DNA of 64,000 bases from contig NZ_CP053825.1 in NCBI RefSeq assembly GCF_013372105.1, positions 496,001 through 560,000 on the forward strand. Reading direction: 5' to 3'. Origin of the DNA: Campylobacter armoricus. GTDB taxonomy: Bacteria > Campylobacterota > Campylobacteria > Campylobacterales > Campylobacteraceae. The notes below the pieces were generated by a model. It worked only from the letters and a program-made list of their open reading frames with translations, did no database searches and was not told the DNA's origin. Shown piece after piece: positions 33,847-46,015 of this stretch. Each line of letters begins with the position of its first letter. Positions within the stretch are counted from its first letter, which is position 1. The position numbers and the translations under genes are program-made.

Positions 33847-34317
33847 ATGAATATAATAGAAGGAAATTTAAGCTTAAAAGGTGATGAGAAAATTGCAATT
33901 ATCAATGCAAGATTTAATCACATTATCACAGATCGTTTAGTTGAAGGTGCTAAAGATGCTTTTTTAAGACATGGAGGTAAGGAAGAAAATCTAAGTCTTA
34001 TTTTAGTTCCTGGTGCTTTTGAAATTCCTTTTGCGCTAAAACAAGCTTGTGAGAGTAAAAAATTTGATGGAATTTGTTGTGTTGGAGCGGTAATTCGAGG
34101 AAGTACTCCGCATTTTGATTATGTTGCAGCTGAAACGACTAAAGGGGTTGCAAGTGTAGGGCTTAGTGCAAACACACCCGTGAGTTTTGGAGTTTTAACA
34201 ACTGATACTTTAGAGCAAGCTATAGAAAGAGCTGGAAGTAAAGCAGGAAATAAAGGTTTTGAGGCTATGCTTACTGTGGTTGAAATGCTTAATTTAATCC
34301 AAAAAATTAAGGTTTAA
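33847..34317 (+). CDS. ribH: 6,7-dimethyl-8-ribityllumazine synthase
   Basis: Penultimate riboflavin enzyme, 156 aa. [17 protein letters not shown] at the N-terminus, [12 protein letters not shown], and the active-site [15 protein letters not shown] are canonical. RBS GAAAAGGAAAA. It is one base from nusB. Confidence 0.97.
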   Translation: MNIIEGNLSLKGDEKIAIINARFNHIITDRLVEGAKDAFLRHGGKEENLSLILVPGAFEIPFALKQACESKKFDGICCVGAVIRGSTPHFDYVAAETTKGVASVGLSANTPVSFGVLTTDTLEQAIERAGSKAGNKGFEAMLTVVEMLNLIQKIKV

Positions 34318-34318
34318 A

Positions 34319-34717
34319 ATGGCAACTAGACACCAGGTAAGACAAAGCATAGTTTCTTTGCTTTATGCAGCACAATTAAATCAAGAAAATAAAGATTTTA
34401 TTAATGAATTTTTAGATGAGAAAAAAATTCGTAATGACCAAAGAAAATTTACATTAGATTTGTATAATGGTATCAATGAGCAACTAGCTTTTCTTGATGA
34501 AGAAATTAATAAGTGTTTAAAAGAGTATAAATTAGATGGAGTAGCTAGTATAGAAAAAGCTATTTTGCGTTTAGGTGCTTATGAGATTTTATTTACTCAG
34601 ACTCAAAAAGCAATTATAATTAATGAGGCTATAGAACTTGCGAAAGAAATGGCAGGAGATAATGCTCCAAAATTTATTAATGGGGTGTTAGATAAAATTA
34701 ATAAGGAAGCAAAATGA
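34319..34717 (+). CDS. nusB: Transcription antitermination factor NusB
   Basis: Binds boxA with NusE/S10 in rRNA antitermination. 132 aa, all helical. The start [17 protein letters not shown] and the end [29 protein letters not shown] are typical of NusB. It overlaps pyrF by four bases. Confidence 0.95.
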   Translation: MATRHQVRQSIVSLLYAAQLNQENKDFINEFLDEKKIRNDQRKFTLDLYNGINEQLAFLDEEINKCLKEYKLDGVASIEKAILRLGAYEILFTQTQKAIIINEAIELAKEMAGDNAPKFINGVLDKINKEAK

Positions 34718-35394
34718 AGCTTTGTGTGGCTTTTGATGTAGCAAGTTATGATGAATGTATAAATTTAGCTAAAGAATTAAAAGGTTTAGATCTTTGGGTT
34801 AAAATAGGGCTTAGGTCTTATTTAAGAGATGGGGTTAAGCTTTTAGAGGCTATTAAAAAAATAGATGACTTTAAAATATTTTTGGATTTAAAACTTTATG
34901 ATATTCCAAACACTATGGCTGATGCTTGTGAAGAACTTGCAAAGTTTGATGTGGATATGTTTAATATCCATGCAAGTGCTGGGAAGAGTGCTATGTGTAT
35001 GATTATGGAGCGTTTAAATGCTTTAGACAAAAGACCCTTGGTACTTGCCGTATCTGCCTTAACTAGTTTTGATGAGCAAGAATTTTTTAGTATATATAAG
35101 CAAGATATTAGGCAAGCTGTTAAAGAATTTTCTAAAATTAGTTATGAAAGTGGTCTTGATGGTATGGTTTGTTCTGTATATGAAAGTTTATTAATCAAAG
35201 AAAATACCAATTCAAATTTTATTACGCTAACTCCAGGAATTCGTCCTTTTAAAGAAAATTCAGACGATCAAAAAAGAGTAGCTGATATACAATGTGCTAA
35301 AGAAAATCTTTCAGATTTTATTGTAGTTGGAAGACCTATATATAAAGCAAAAAATCCTAGGCAGGTTTGTGAGAATATTTTAAAAAGCTTATAA
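34714..35394 (+). CDS. pyrF: Orotidine-5'-phosphate decarboxylase
   Basis: Last step of UMP synthesis, 226 aa. The catalytic Asp-Lys tetrad is in [13 protein letters not shown] (about 57-69), and the phosphate-binding end is TLTPGIRP and VVGRPIYKA. It ends at a strong bidirectional terminator shared with the convergent META lipoprotein gene. Confidence 0.96.
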   Translation: MKLCVAFDVASYDECINLAKELKGLDLWVKIGLRSYLRDGVKLLEAIKKIDDFKIFLDLKLYDIPNTMADACEELAKFDVDMFNIHASAGKSAMCMIMERLNALDKRPLVLAVSALTSFDEQEFFSIYKQDIRQAVKEFSKISYESGLDGMVCSVYESLLIKENTNSNFITLTPGIRPFKENSDDQKRVADIQCAKENLSDFIVVGRPIYKAKNPRQVCENILKSL

Positions 35395-35418
35395 AAATAA
35401 GCCTTAAAGGCTTATTTT
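35394..35418. terminator. Bidirectional terminator between pyrF and the META lipoprotein
   Basis: AAAATAAGCCT pairs with AGGCTTATTTT across a three-base loop. Flanking A and T runs let it work for both convergent genes. It covers both stop codons closely. Confidence 0.85.
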
Positions 35419-35825
35419 AAATATATTTTCATTTTTTGATTTTTTAGAACGATATTTTCTTCATCTTTAACAATTTTAAATTCTCCATTAAAATTTCTTA
35501 AGAAGTTGTCTTCAAATTTCATAGATTCTTGATCACAAAGCATTTTTGTTGAGGCTAGATTGTCTTCTATTTTAATACTTTCCCCTTGGTCTTTGTAGTT
35601 TCCAAAAAATCTATTACATGCTGCTGAACCGAATACTCTTTTATCTTTATTATCAAAGCTGATACTAGCTTTTGCATTTTGTGGAACTTCAAAAGTTTTA
35701 CCATTAGCCTCGTAAGAACTTATTATAAATTCTTTATCTTGTAAATCACTCACACTTAAATTTGTCACAGAACACCCACTAAAAATAGCCAAACTTGCTA
35801 AACTTAAAAATAATGTTTTTTTCAT
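35412..35825 (-). CDS. META-domain lipoprotein (HslJ-like)
   Basis: 137 aa with a type II signal peptide and lipobox ASLAIFSGC (Cys about 18). The rest is one META domain: FIISSYEANGKTFEV, then the core GSAACNRFFGNY and later TKMLCDQE. The N-R-F-F/Y-G-x-Y signature is that of HslJ-type proteins. The role is unclear (heat-induced or novobiocin-resistance in E. coli). It is separated from the chemoreceptor gene by 17 bases. Confidence 0.82.
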   Translation of the reverse strand: MKKTLFLSLASLAIFSGCSVTNLSVSDLQDKEFIISSYEANGKTFEVPQNAKASISFDNKDKRVFGSAACNRFFGNYKDQGESIKIEDNLASTKMLCDQESMKFEDNFLRNFNGEFKIVKDEENIVLKNQKMKIYLK

Positions 35826-35842
35826 TTTTATTCTCCTTTGTA

Positions 35843-37435
35843 TTATACATGAAAATGTTTTAATTCATCTTCTAAATTTTGGCAAACTACATTTAACTCA
35901 TGCGCAACATTAAGTAAAATTTTCGAAATTTCTTCATTTTTATCACTTAGTTTTACCGTTTCTTGCATTTTATCAAGTAAAGATTGCAAAGTTTTTTGTG
36001 TGCTTGAAATTTTTTGCATACAAGCATTTGCTAAATCTCTTGCATTTTCATTGCAAAGTTTTACTTCATTAGTACCTTCTACAAGATTTTTTGCATCTTG
36101 ATTTAATGAATTAATTTCTTTAGCGTTATGTTTTAATTCTTTCGATACCTCGTTAATACTATCTACTAATTGTTTGGTAACCAAAGCTATATTTTTCAAA
36201 AATTCCTCTGAATTTTGAGCTAGATTTCTAACATCTTCAGCAATAACTGAAAAACCTCTTCCAAATTCTCCAGCACGAGCTGCTTCGATACCTGCATTTA
36301 AAGATAAAAGATTTGTTTTGTCTGCAATTTCACCCATCATATCGGAAGCTTTTTTAATTTCTTCTGCTTGTTTTTCCATAACTTCTACTTTTTGCGACAA
36401 AACATCTTCATTCTCTGCAGCAATTCTTACTTTATCCACTACTTGGCTTAAAGAATTAAGCATAGTGTTTAATACTTCAAATGATTTTGTATTTGCTTTA
36501 TTTGCATCACTTGAGAGTTCTGAGAGATCTTGTAATTCTGTATGAATTTGTTCGCTTAAATGGTATGATTCATCTGTTTTAGTGTGCCCTTCTTTGGTTC
36601 TATTTGCTAGATCTAGGGCATTTGAATTTAGAAGTTTAGATTGCTTATCAACCATTTGAGAGTTTTCATTAGTTGCAATTACTGTATTTTGAATTTTTTC
36701 AATAAAATGATTGATATGAGTACAAGCTTGTCCTATCTCATCACTACTTTTTATATTAATTCTTGCTCTTAAATCCCCATCTCCACTAGCTAATTCTTTA
36801 GCGTGTTTTAAAAGATTATTAACCGGCGTTCCAACTACTATTTTTAAAATATAAAGAACTGCAAATACTGTAAAAATCAAAGCAATGCTAAAAATAATAA
36901 TATAAGTTCTAGCTGAGCTTGTTAAATCATCATCAATATGTTTTAAATCGTTATACATATCCATAACACCTAAAACATCACCTTCTTTAGCATTTGCATG
37001 ACAAGCTAGGCAACTTTCATTGGCAATTAATGGGCGTATTAATCTTAGATAATGTCCTTGATCGTTGTTTATTTCAATAGTTTTGATTTCTGGTTTATTA
37101 AATTGTTCGTTGATTAAATTTTCATTGCTTTTTGCAAAATGTTTCATTTCAAAAAGTTCAATTGTACTTTTTGATGGATAAATTTTTATATCTTTTATGC
37201 CTTCAATTTCTCCTGCTTCTTTTATTGCTTGTTCTATTATAGTAGAATCACCTAAATTCATAGCCATTCTTAATGTTTGAAAAACGGAAGTACTTAGAGT
37301 GTCTAAATTTGCACGACTAATTTTGTTTGTTGTTTGTTGAGAATCTCTTTGCAAAATAATTTGCATTATAATAAAGCTAATTAATAATGTAGAAATCATT
37401 GCTAAAGATATTTTAGCACCTATGCTTTTAAACAT
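35843..37435 (-). CDS. Methyl-accepting chemotaxis protein with a CXXCH haem-binding motif
   Basis: 530 aa. TM1 at about 8-28 and TM2 at about 176-201 flank a periplasmic sensor of about 145 residues. The sensor contains C142-L-A-C145-H146 in the setting [21 protein letters not shown], a c-type haem attachment site. HAMP (about 200-250) and a signalling hairpin follow, with the tip [21 protein letters not shown]. Haem-c chemoreceptors are known in Desulfovibrio (DcrA) and Geobacter and sense redox state or oxygen. The gene is next to purH, where C. jejuni has the tlp7 receptor. I have not established orthology or whether Tlp7 has the same motif. Confidence 0.9.
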   Translation of the reverse strand: MFKSIGAKISLAMISTLLISFIIMQIILQRDSQQTTNKISRANLDTLSTSVFQTLRMAMNLGDSTIIEQAIKEAGEIEGIKDIKIYPSKSTIELFEMKHFAKSNENLINEQFNKPEIKTIEINNDQGHYLRLIRPLIANESCLACHANAKEGDVLGVMDMYNDLKHIDDDLTSSARTYIIIFSIALIFTVFAVLYILKIVVGTPVNNLLKHAKELASGDGDLRARINIKSSDEIGQACTHINHFIEKIQNTVIATNENSQMVDKQSKLLNSNALDLANRTKEGHTKTDESYHLSEQIHTELQDLSELSSDANKANTKSFEVLNTMLNSLSQVVDKVRIAAENEDVLSQKVEVMEKQAEEIKKASDMMGEIADKTNLLSLNAGIEAARAGEFGRGFSVIAEDVRNLAQNSEEFLKNIALVTKQLVDSINEVSKELKHNAKEINSLNQDAKNLVEGTNEVKLCNENARDLANACMQKISSTQKTLQSLLDKMQETVKLSDKNEEISKILLNVAHELNVVCQNLEDELKHFHV

Positions 37436-37447
37436 TTAAGCTCCTTT

Positions 37448-38980
37448 TTAATGTAAAAAGTGTCTTATACCACTAAAGTATAATGCTATTCCATATTCAT
37501 TAGCAGCTTGGATAATATCTTCATCTCTAATACTACCACCTGGCTCCACTATGGCTTTTACTCCTATTTTACTTGCTTCATCTATACTATCTCTAAATGG
37601 AAAGAAGGCTTCGCTTGCTAAAACACAGCCATTTAAATCAAGTCCCATTTCTCTAGCTTTATTAATAGCTGCTTTGGCTGCATCAATACGACTTGTCATA
37701 CCCATTCCTATGGCTACCATTGCACCATTTTTTACATATACCACATTGTTGGATTTGGTATATGTAGCAATTTTCATAGCAATTTCAAGATCTTTTAGTT
37801 CTTGCTCGTTAGCTTCTCTTTGGCTTTTTAAAATAGCATTTTTCAACTCATCTTTTTTTACTTCATCACTATTTTGATATACAAAACCACCATCTATATG
37901 TTTAAAATCATATTTATCGTAAGCTCTTATTAAAAATGGTGATTTTTGAGTAAATATTTTAATACGCTTTTTATCTTTAAATACTTCTAAAGCTTCATCA
38001 TCTACATTTGCGGCGATAATTACTTCTATGTAAATTTCATTGATTTTTTGTGCTAATTCTTTATCTAAGGTTCCATTGATTGCTACAACTCCACCATAAG
38101 CGCTTAAAGCATCGCATTTTAATGCATGGATATAACTTTGAAGTAAATTTTCTTTTATAGCAAAACCGCATGCATTTGCGTGTTTTATTATGGCTACTGC
38201 AGGAGCTTTGTCAAAAGCACTTGCTAAATTTAATGCCGCATTGATATCTGTTAGATTATTAAAACTTGCTTCGCCTTTTAATGTTATAAAATTATGTGTA
38301 AAGAAACTATCAAATTCATATAAAGCACCTTTTTGATGAGGATTTTCTCCGTATTTTGTGTTAAACACTTTTTGTCCTACTATAAATTTATTTTCTCCAA
38401 AACCATTATTAAAGCGCTCATTCATATAATTTGCTATATAAGCATCATAATTTGCTGTATGCTCATAGGCTTTTATCATTAAAGATCTTCTAAAATTAAT
38501 ATCTAAGGTATTATCTTTTAAAGCCTGAATAATTTTATCATAATCTAAAATATCACAGACTACTATTACATTTTTAAAATTCTTTGCACCACTGCGTATC
38601 ATAGCAGGACCACCTATGTCTATATTTTCTACAATTTCATCAAAATCTTGAGTTAAAATTGTAGTTTTTTTGAAGGGATATAAATTTACACAAAGCAAGT
38701 CTATACTTTCGATATTGTACTCTTCAGCTTGTTTTTGATGGTTTTCATCTTCTCTTTTATATAAAATTCCACCGTGGATTTTGGGATGTAAAGTTTTAAC
38801 ACGCCCTTCAAACATTTCAGGACTTTGGGTGAATTCACTTACCTCTTGTACTTGTAGATTATTTTCCTTTAAAAGTTTATAAGTGCCACCTGTGGATAGA
38901 AGCTCAAAACCTAATTTTGCAAGTTCGCTAGCAAATTCTACAACACCTTCTTTATCACTTACACTAATTAGTGCTTTCAT
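37448..38980 (-). CDS. purH: Bifunctional AICAR transformylase/IMP cyclohydrolase
   Basis: Catalyses the last two steps of IMP synthesis. 510 aa. The N-terminal cyclohydrolase domain is MGS-like ([36 protein letters not shown]). The transformylase domain begins near 190 with [14 protein letters not shown] and [10 protein letters not shown]. It overlaps the upstream TerB/DnaJ gene by 17 bases. Confidence 0.97.
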   Translation of the reverse strand: MKALISVSDKEGVVEFASELAKLGFELLSTGGTYKLLKENNLQVQEVSEFTQSPEMFEGRVKTLHPKIHGGILYKREDENHQKQAEEYNIESIDLLCVNLYPFKKTTILTQDFDEIVENIDIGGPAMIRSGAKNFKNVIVVCDILDYDKIIQALKDNTLDINFRRSLMIKAYEHTANYDAYIANYMNERFNNGFGENKFIVGQKVFNTKYGENPHQKGALYEFDSFFTHNFITLKGEASFNNLTDINAALNLASAFDKAPAVAIIKHANACGFAIKENLLQSYIHALKCDALSAYGGVVAINGTLDKELAQKINEIYIEVIIAANVDDEALEVFKDKKRIKIFTQKSPFLIRAYDKYDFKHIDGGFVYQNSDEVKKDELKNAILKSQREANEQELKDLEIAMKIATYTKSNNVVYVKNGAMVAIGMGMTSRIDAAKAAINKAREMGLDLNGCVLASEAFFPFRDSIDEASKIGVKAIVEPGGSIRDEDIIQAANEYGIALYFSGIRHFLH

Positions 38981-39746
38981 CGTTTTTCCTTTCTAAATAT
39001 TGTTTTAAAAATTCATAAGATTCATTAATCTCTTGAAATTTTCTAACACCTTCTTTTACTTTAGTTTCATCGCTATTATTGGCATTTAAAATATCAGGAT
39101 GGTATTTTTTTGCAAGTTCTCTATAGCGTTTTTTTAGTTCTTCTAAACTTGTATTTTCACTTAATCCTAAAATTTCACAAGCTTTTTGCAAATTCATATT
39201 TTTAGTATGCATTTGCATAGAATTTAAAAGTTTTTCAAGAATGCTATTATCAAGCTCGAATGCCTTGATAATAGTTTTTAATACATTTTTTTTTGTGCTA
39301 TTAATATTACCATCAATTAGAGCCATAGCAACTAATACATTTAAAATATTAATTCTTTCTTGATGAGGTAGGGGGACTTCTTTGATAAGTTCTTTTGCTA
39401 TATCATAGGTATTATTCAATGTGTTTTTATGCTCATTAAAGCATTGTTTTAAAAAATCTCTTTCTTTGTTATCTTTAGCATTATAATCAAGAATTTGTGA
39501 GATCATGTTTGCTTCGTTTTCGCTAACCCTACCATCGCTTTTTGCTATTTTTGCTAAAAGCGCTATAACATAATAATTTAATCTTCTTTTAAAACCATCA
39601 ATTTTTTCTTCATGATATCCTTGTTTAAAGCCTTGGGAAAAACTTTTAGCTCCTTTTTTAAAAGAACCTAAAAAATCATCTTTCCCCCAAGTTTTATAAT
39701 ACCAATAAAATGCCAAAATAGCTAATATTAAAAAAATAAAAAACAT
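38964..39746 (-). CDS. TerB- and J-domain protein (DjlA-like, Cj0954c homologue)
   Basis: 260 aa with an N-terminal membrane anchor (about 1-16), a TerB-like helical domain (about 57-180; [18 protein letters not shown], then [15 protein letters not shown]), and a C-terminal J domain (about 195-255) with [17 protein letters not shown] carrying the HPD triad that stimulates DnaK. This is the DjlA arrangement. The client is unknown. It is three bases from purL and overlaps purH. Confidence 0.85.
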   Translation of the reverse strand: MFFIFLILAILAFYWYYKTWGKDDFLGSFKKGAKSFSQGFKQGYHEEKIDGFKRRLNYYVIALLAKIAKSDGRVSENEANMISQILDYNAKDNKERDFLKQCFNEHKNTLNNTYDIAKELIKEVPLPHQERINILNVLVAMALIDGNINSTKKNVLKTIIKAFELDNSILEKLLNSMQMHTKNMNLQKACEILGLSENTSLEELKKRYRELAKKYHPDILNANNSDETKVKEGVRKFQEINESYEFLKQYLERKNDESTN

Positions 39747-39748
39747 TT

Positions 39749-41926
39749 TTATCCTAAATATTCATTAAATTTTTGAAAATAAATTGTTTGTAATTTTGCT
39801 AAACTTATCTTAATATCATCTAAAATAAAATCTTTTTCAGCTAAAATTCCAAGTTTTGTAAAATTAATATTCATTTTTTTAACAAAATTAATAAATTTTT
39901 CTTCATTTTTTACTCCAACTATAACCCTAGTTGGACTTTCTTCAAAAATAAAGCTTTTGTTTTCAAAATTGGTTTTTGCATTAATGCCTAAATTAGCTTT
40001 GGCACTCATTTTAGCTAGAGTAATAGCAAGTCCACCTATGCCTATACTATTAGCACAATCTAGTAGATTAAGTTCGTTTGCTTCTAATAAGAAATTCCAT
40101 AGTTTTAATTCTGCTTTAAAATCTATTTCATCAAGTGTCCCAGCAACTTTTTGATCCAGTACTTTTGCAATTAAAGAACCTCCAAAAGCACCTTTACTTT
40201 CACCTATTAAATATATAGCTTTAGTATTTTTACTAAAATATGATTTTAAAATATTTTCTGCTTTTTCATGTATTCCAACACAAGCTATAGTTGGGCTTGG
40301 AAAAATGCTTATCCCATCTGTTTCATTATATAAAGAAACATTACCACTAACCACAGGTGTATTTAGTTCTTTACAAGCTTGTTTAATACCTTCACAACCT
40401 TGTGCAAATTGCCACATTACTTCAGGATTTTGCGGATTGCCATAGTTTAAGCAATCACTAATTGCTAAAGGTCTTGCTCCTGAGCAAGCAACCTTTCTAC
40501 CAGCACTTGCAACAGCTGCTGCTGCTCCTGTTCTTGGATTAACATAATTTAATCTTGAATTACATTCAATAGCCATAGAAAGCAAACAATTATTTTCTTT
40601 AACTCTAATGCTATTTGCTCCTAAAGCACCATCGCTTTTTAAAGTATTTGTTTGCACGCTTGAGTCAAATTGTTCATAGATATAAGCTTTATTGCTGACA
40701 TTTTCATTTGCGAGTAATTTCTCGAAAGCCTCTTGTGTTGAAATATTCAAACTAAATTGATAATTTTTTATTTCTTCTAAGTATTTAGGTTTAGCTATAG
40801 GTCTATCTAGCATAGGTGCTTTTTCACTTAAAGGTTCAATAGGAATTAAACCTATCAAATCTCCATGCCAAAATAATTCCATTTTGCCAGTATCTGTAAC
40901 TTCACCTATAATAGCCGCATCAAGTCCCCATTTACTGAAAATTTCTATGACTTTTTCTTCGCAACCTTTTTTGGCACAAATTAGCATTCTTTCTTGTGAT
41001 TCACTTAACATTAATTCATAAGGAGTCATACCTTCTTCTCTCATAGGAGTTTTATCAAGGAAAAGTTTCATTCCACTGCCACTTCGTCCTGCCATTTCAA
41101 AGGAACTTGAAGTGAGTCCAGCTGCACCCATATCTTGAATTCCTACAATATAATCAGTTTTGAAAAGCTCAAGACAAGCTTCCATTAAAAGTTTCTCTGC
41201 AAAAGGATCTCCAATTTGCACTGTAGGTCTTAAACTTTTGCTAGATTCGTTAAAACTATCACTTGCCATTACAGCTCCACCAAGTCCATCACGACCAGTT
41301 TTGGAGCCTACATAAATTACAGGATTTCCTATGCCTTCAGCTTTTGCATAAAATATATCATCAATTTTGCAAGTTCCAAGTGCAAAGGCATTTACTAGTA
41401 TATTTCCATTAAAGCATTCATCAAAAGCACATTCTCCACCTATAGTTGGAACTCCCATGCAATTTCCATAATGAGAAATCCCGCTTACAACACCCTTAAC
41501 TAAGTATTTTTGATGTTTGCCTAATTTTTCATCATGAATATTGCCAAATTTTAAAGAATTCATACCTGCAACAACCCTAGCACCCATAGTGAAAACATCG
41601 CGTAAAATTCCACCTACACCTGTAGCCGCACCAGCAAAAGGCTCTATAAAACTAGGGTGATTGTGGCTTTCTACTTTAAATACAGCAGCCATACCCCCAC
41701 CTATATCAATAACACCAGCATTTTCTCCAGGTCCTTGTATAACCCATGGTGCTTTAGTTGGAAAACCATTAAGATATTTTTTACTTGATTTATATGAGCA
41801 ATGCTCACTCCACATAGCTGAAATTACCCCAAGTTCAACTATATTAGGTTCTCTACTTAATATATTTATAATCTCTTGATATTCTTCATCACTAATTTTG
41901 TGTTGTTTTATAATTTCCTTATCCAT
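39749..41926 (-). CDS. purL: Phosphoribosylformylglycinamidine synthase subunit PurL
   Basis: ATP-dependent FGAM synthase large subunit (small PurL type that works with PurQ and PurS). 725 aa. Early [15 protein letters not shown], nucleotide-binding [18 protein letters not shown], and [12 protein letters not shown] match the family, followed by the second AIRS half ([21 protein letters not shown]). RBS AAAAGGAGAAAAG. It sits between mnmE and the TerB/DnaJ gene as in C. jejuni. Confidence 0.97.
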   Translation of the reverse strand: MDKEIIKQHKISDEEYQEIINILSREPNIVELGVISAMWSEHCSYKSSKKYLNGFPTKAPWVIQGPGENAGVIDIGGGMAAVFKVESHNHPSFIEPFAGAATGVGGILRDVFTMGARVVAGMNSLKFGNIHDEKLGKHQKYLVKGVVSGISHYGNCMGVPTIGGECAFDECFNGNILVNAFALGTCKIDDIFYAKAEGIGNPVIYVGSKTGRDGLGGAVMASDSFNESSKSLRPTVQIGDPFAEKLLMEACLELFKTDYIVGIQDMGAAGLTSSSFEMAGRSGSGMKLFLDKTPMREEGMTPYELMLSESQERMLICAKKGCEEKVIEIFSKWGLDAAIIGEVTDTGKMELFWHGDLIGLIPIEPLSEKAPMLDRPIAKPKYLEEIKNYQFSLNISTQEAFEKLLANENVSNKAYIYEQFDSSVQTNTLKSDGALGANSIRVKENNCLLSMAIECNSRLNYVNPRTGAAAAVASAGRKVACSGARPLAISDCLNYGNPQNPEVMWQFAQGCEGIKQACKELNTPVVSGNVSLYNETDGISIFPSPTIACVGIHEKAENILKSYFSKNTKAIYLIGESKGAFGGSLIAKVLDQKVAGTLDEIDFKAELKLWNFLLEANELNLLDCANSIGIGGLAITLAKMSAKANLGINAKTNFENKSFIFEESPTRVIVGVKNEEKFINFVKKMNINFTKLGILAEKDFILDDIKISLAKLQTIYFQKFNEYLG

Positions 41927-41939
41927 TCTTTTCTCCTTT

Positions 41940-43268
41940 TTATTTCCCTAAACAAAAATTACTAAACATTGCATCTAAAATTTCATCTCTTTCAAAATTT
42001 TTAGTAAATTGTGCTATTTCATCTATAGCTAAATTTAACTCAAAAGCAAAAAGTTCTAAAGAATTTTCTTGTAGTAAATTTTTAGCTCGCAATATAGCTT
42101 CACTAGCATTTTTACAAGCATTAAGTATCAAGGTGTTACTTATCAATATTCCATCACCATCTAGAGTATTTAAATATTCATTTAAGTTTTCTTTAATGGA
42201 TTTGGTATCTTTTTGAGCACAAATATGTATGCAAGAGGTTTTAATTTCATGTTGAAATTTAGATGGTAAATCACATTTATTTAAAATATAGATAATTTTT
42301 TTATTATAAGCTTTTAAAGCTTGTAAGATATGCTCATCTTCTTGTTCAAATTCTTTAGAATTATCAAATACAACTATAACAATATCAGCTTCTTTTATAC
42401 TTTCATAACTTAAATTTATTCCAATTTTTTCTATTTCATCTTCTGCATTTCTAATACCTGCTGTATCAATAATTTTAATTAAATGCGAACCTATTTTTAA
42501 ACTTTCTTCTATACGATCTCTTGTGGTACCTGCAACATTTGAGACAATGGCCCTATTGAAAGCTAAAAGTGAATTTAATAAAGAGCTCTTTCCTGCATTT
42601 GGTTTGCCAACTATGGTAACTTTAAAACCTTCTATAAGTCCTTTTTTGCTTAAAGAAATATCAACTATATCGTGTAAAAGTTTTGAATTTTTTTCGCACA
42701 TACTTATAATTTGATTTAATAAATCTTGTGGTAAGTCATCATCAGCATAATCAATACTAGTTTCTACAAATGCAAGAGTTTGTACAAGCTCTGATCTAAT
42801 GGTGTTTAAAAAAACACTTAGATCCCCTTTAATATTTTTTGCTATGATGCTTGCTGCACTTGTTGATTTTGACATAATAAGATCTTGTATGCTTAAAGCT
42901 TTTAAAAGATCCATTTTTCCATTCAAACAAGCTCTTTTGCTAAATTCACCAGGATTAGCAAGGCGCACACCTGATAAAATAAGTTCATCTAATAAAATTT
43001 CACTTAAAGAAAAACCGCCATGAAGTTGAAATTCAACTATATCTTCTCCTGTGAAGGAAAAAGGCGATTTGAAGTAAATTACTAAAGCTTCATCTAAAAA
43101 ACTATTATCATTTTTATAAAGTTTGCATAAATGGGTATAACGAGGTTTGAGTTCTTTTTTATGAGTAAATTTTAATGCAAGCTCTAAAGCTTTTTCTCCG
43201 CTTACCCTAATAATACTTATAGAGCCCATACCATGAGCTGTAGCAATAGCTGCTATAGTGTCATTCAT
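41940..43268 (-). CDS. mnmE: tRNA modification GTPase MnmE (TrmE)
   Basis: With MnmG it makes 5-carboxymethylaminomethyluridine at wobble U34. 442 aa. Formyl-THF-binding N-terminal domain ([21 protein letters not shown]), G domain with [14 protein letters not shown] and DTAGIR, and the C-terminal redox motif FCLGK (Cys439). The start overlaps the khpB stop by four bases. Confidence 0.97.
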   Translation of the reverse strand: MNDTIAAIATAHGMGSISIIRVSGEKALELALKFTHKKELKPRYTHLCKLYKNDNSFLDEALVIYFKSPFSFTGEDIVEFQLHGGFSLSEILLDELILSGVRLANPGEFSKRACLNGKMDLLKALSIQDLIMSKSTSAASIIAKNIKGDLSVFLNTIRSELVQTLAFVETSIDYADDDLPQDLLNQIISMCEKNSKLLHDIVDISLSKKGLIEGFKVTIVGKPNAGKSSLLNSLLAFNRAIVSNVAGTTRDRIEESLKIGSHLIKIIDTAGIRNAEDEIEKIGINLSYESIKEADIVIVVFDNSKEFEQEDEHILQALKAYNKKIIYILNKCDLPSKFQHEIKTSCIHICAQKDTKSIKENLNEYLNTLDGDGILISNTLILNACKNASEAILRAKNLLQENSLELFAFELNLAIDEIAQFTKNFERDEILDAMFSNFCLGK

Positions 43269-44107
43269 TCATTTTTCTTCAAAAAATCATTTACAACGAT
43301 ACATCTTTGATTATCGTTTTGTCTAATAGCTACATATTTATCTGGAAAGCGTTCTCTTAGTTTTTCTAACACTAATTTCAACCAAATCCCATCTAGTGGT
43401 TTGGTTTGAACCCTTCCTATGGTTTCTATTTTTTCTATAAGAATTTTTAAATAATTATCAATGGCTTGAGTTTGATTTTCTAAAAATTGTGCTATTTCAA
43501 GCCTTGGTTGAATTTTATATTTAGCATTTAGCCAATTGTAGAGTAAATAAGAAAAAGCCTTATATCTGTGTGCTTCCTTGCCTATTAATAAAGCAGCATC
43601 TTCGCCATCAAGTTTAATTAATACACAATTTTCGTCCCAAATACTAACTTGAATTACTTTTATATCAAAATCAAAAGTTGAAAGCAATTTTTCTAAAGAA
43701 AGTTTTATTTCTTCTATATATAAAGTAATATTTTTTTCCTCTTTTGATTCTTTATGAAAAGAATCAAAAATTACATCATTTTTTACTTTATAATATTCTT
43801 TAGATTTAGCAAGTGCTTCTACTGACTTTTGGAGACCATCTTTATCTTTTTTTAAATCATTTTTTTCATAATTTTTTGAAGTATGTTTATTATTTTTTTC
43901 ATTTTGAGATTTTTTAGACTTTTCGATATGGTTTTTGTGATTTTTCTTGTGTCCTTTTATATAGATAATGGCATTTTTTTTAAATAAACCAAAAAACCCT
44001 GCTTTAGCATGTTGAATTACTTCATATTCTAGATCAATTACAGAGCACTCAAATTGCTTTGAAGCTTCTATGAGTGCTGTTTGCAAATCTTTAGCTTCTA
44101 TGTTCAT
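43265..44107 (-). CDS. khpB: Jag/KhpB-type RNA-binding protein
   Basis: 280 aa: Jag-N domain (about 1-55, with the [17 protein letters not shown] strand), a Lys-rich linker (about 55-130), a KH-like domain (about 140-215, with [19 protein letters not shown]) and an R3H-like end (about 235-280). It sits beside yidC, as in most bacteria, and overlaps its 3' end by 17 bases. The role is RNA binding linked to cell envelope/division in other species. The client RNAs are unknown here. Confidence 0.85.
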   Translation of the reverse strand: MNIEAKDLQTALIEASKQFECSVIDLEYEVIQHAKAGFFGLFKKNAIIYIKGHKKNHKNHIEKSKKSQNEKNNKHTSKNYEKNDLKKDKDGLQKSVEALAKSKEYYKVKNDVIFDSFHKESKEEKNITLYIEEIKLSLEKLLSTFDFDIKVIQVSIWDENCVLIKLDGEDAALLIGKEAHRYKAFSYLLYNWLNAKYKIQPRLEIAQFLENQTQAIDNYLKILIEKIETIGRVQTKPLDGIWLKLVLEKLRERFPDKYVAIRQNDNQRCIVVNDFLKKNE

Positions 44108-45668
44108 GTTTGGCTATTTCCTCTTTTTTGTGGTTTTTAAAAAGTTTATTAACAATTACTTGCTGAAGAAGTGAGCAAATATTATTTACACACCAATACA
44201 ATGTTAAACCTGCTGGGAAAGTTAAGAAAAAGAATGTAAAAATTAAAGGTAAAAATTTCATAATCTTTTCTTGCATAGGATCTTGTATAGCCATTGGTGT
44301 GATAAGTTGTTGAACGAACATGGTAAGCCCCATAAAAATAGGCAAAATAAACCAAGGATCCATTACTGATAAATCCGTAATCCAAAAAGCCCAAGGTGCA
44401 GCTTTGAGTTCTATGGCATTAAGCAACACTCTATAAATTGCAAAAAATATAGGAATTTGTATAAGTATAGGCAAGCAACCACTCATTGGATTTGCACCGT
44501 GTTTTTTATAAAGTTCCATCATATGCAAATTCATTTTTTGAGGATCGCCTTTATAGCGTTCTCTAATTTCTTTCATTTTTGGGGCTAAATCTTTGAGCTT
44601 ATTCATAGAAATCATTGATTTATAAGTAAGAGGGAAGAGAATAATACGCACTATTAAAGTCATTACAACAATAGCCCAACCCCAATTTCCCATATATCCA
44701 TGTAAGAAATTTAAAAATTCAAACATAGGTTTAGCTATAAAAGTAAACCAGCCATATTCAACCACATCATCTAATCTTGAATCAATACTTCTTAAAACAT
44801 CGTGTTCTTTTGAGCCTATATAGCCACTTGCTTTAAAAGTGTTATTTGCACTTGCGAATACAATGGAATTTTCATGATTATCTTTAGTAACTACCGCATT
44901 AAGAGGATTGTTGAAATTATAAAACAAAGCACTATAGTAACGATCTGAAGCTGCCATTAATGTTACATTAGAAAAACCTTCATCACTTTCTACATCACCA
45001 TCTTCAAGCATGGTGATTTTATCATCTTTATCTAAAATTAAGACCCCATGTACTGTATAACTATCAACTGCTATATTTGGACGATAACCAGGTGTGATGA
45101 AATAAGGTGTATCTTTACTTAAAATTATTTCTAAGTCATAATTTCCGTATTTATGGAAAGTAATTTTTTTTGTTATAACTAGATTATTTAAATTTTGAGT
45201 AAGAACCAATGTTGTATTTTCATCATTTACATTGATAGATTTTTGATTTGCTGTAAAAGGTGTATTAAAGGCTTCTTGGTTGATTTTAGCATCAGAAAAT
45301 CTCATTTCTAATGGTAAAGGTGATAAAGAAGTATCGACTAAATTAATACTTTTGCCATTTTCATCTTTGTATTTTTGATCACTTAGGTAAAATTTAGCTA
45401 TTCTACCTAAAGAGTCAATATGTGCTTCAAAATGCTCACTTTTAACTACTGCAATTTCTACTTTTTGATTTACACTAAGCTCTGTCTTTGGGGCTTGTGT
45501 GTTTGTTTTTGTAGTAGCTTGTGGAGCTGAAGTATTTTGCTCAAATTGCGTTGTATTTTGCTCGACTGGTGTTTTTGGAATAAAAAAGTAATCATATACA
45601 ACAAAAAATAAAAACGATAATACAACAGCTATTAGTATGCGTTTTTGCTGGGATAAGTTTTCTGACAC
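44091..45668 (-). CDS. yidC: YidC membrane protein insertase
   Basis: 525 aa. It inserts inner-membrane proteins with or without SecYEG. N-terminal TM at about 11-30, a large periplasmic beta-domain (about 65-310), then five C-terminal TMs beginning at about 325 (GNWGWAIVVMTLIVRIILFPLTYKS), with the cytoplasmic hairpin MKEIRERYKGDPQKMNLHM. It starts at GTG 45668 after AAAGGACAATCC. It overlaps yidD by 37 bases and khpB by 17. Confidence 0.96.
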   Translation of the reverse strand: MSENLSQQKRILIAVVLSFLFFVVYDYFFIPKTPVEQNTTQFEQNTSAPQATTKTNTQAPKTELSVNQKVEIAVVKSEHFEAHIDSLGRIAKFYLSDQKYKDENGKSINLVDTSLSPLPLEMRFSDAKINQEAFNTPFTANQKSINVNDENTTLVLTQNLNNLVITKKITFHKYGNYDLEIILSKDTPYFITPGYRPNIAVDSYTVHGVLILDKDDKITMLEDGDVESDEGFSNVTLMAASDRYYSALFYNFNNPLNAVVTKDNHENSIVFASANNTFKASGYIGSKEHDVLRSIDSRLDDVVEYGWFTFIAKPMFEFLNFLHGYMGNWGWAIVVMTLIVRIILFPLTYKSMISMNKLKDLAPKMKEIRERYKGDPQKMNLHMMELYKKHGANPMSGCLPILIQIPIFFAIYRVLLNAIELKAAPWAFWITDLSVMDPWFILPIFMGLTMFVQQLITPMAIQDPMQEKIMKFLPLIFTFFFLTFPAGLTLYWCVNNICSLLQQVIVNKLFKNHKKEEIAKHEHRS

Positions 45669-46015
45669 GGATTGTCCTTTGAAAATATAATCTTAATTAA
45701 ATAAAATTGATTATCTTCGCAAGGTATATATAAATAATTAAGTTGTTTTAAAGCATTAAATTTGGGCTTAAAACAAACACCTGTGTTTAGATTAATCTTG
45801 CGTATTTTTGGATAATCAATACCACCTCTGAAAAACGGATTACATTTTAAAATTCTTAAAAAAACTGCCACGAATGCTTTCAAAATATTATTTTTATCAA
45901 ACTGCCATAATGCATATTCTGAACAAGTTGGATAATATCTACAACATTGAGGCTTTAAAGGGCTGATAATGAGCTGATAAAATTTAATTAGTTTTGCACA
46001 AACTACTTTATACAT
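45632..46015 (-). CDS. yidD: YidD membrane protein insertion efficiency factor
   Basis: 127 aa from ATG 46015 ([20 protein letters not shown]). An upstream in-frame ATG would add seven residues inside rnpA. The signature [15 protein letters not shown] (about 21-35) and [12 protein letters not shown] are diagnostic. The C-terminal third is longer than in many YidD proteins. It overlaps rnpA by 13 bases and yidC by 37, the classic rpmH-rnpA-yidD-yidC order. Confidence 0.92.
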   Translation of the reverse strand: MYKVVCAKLIKFYQLIISPLKPQCCRYYPTCSEYALWQFDKNNILKAFVAVFLRILKCNPFFRGGIDYPKIRKINLNTGVCFKPKFNALKQLNYLYIPCEDNQFYLIKIIFSKDNPCQKTYPSKNAY

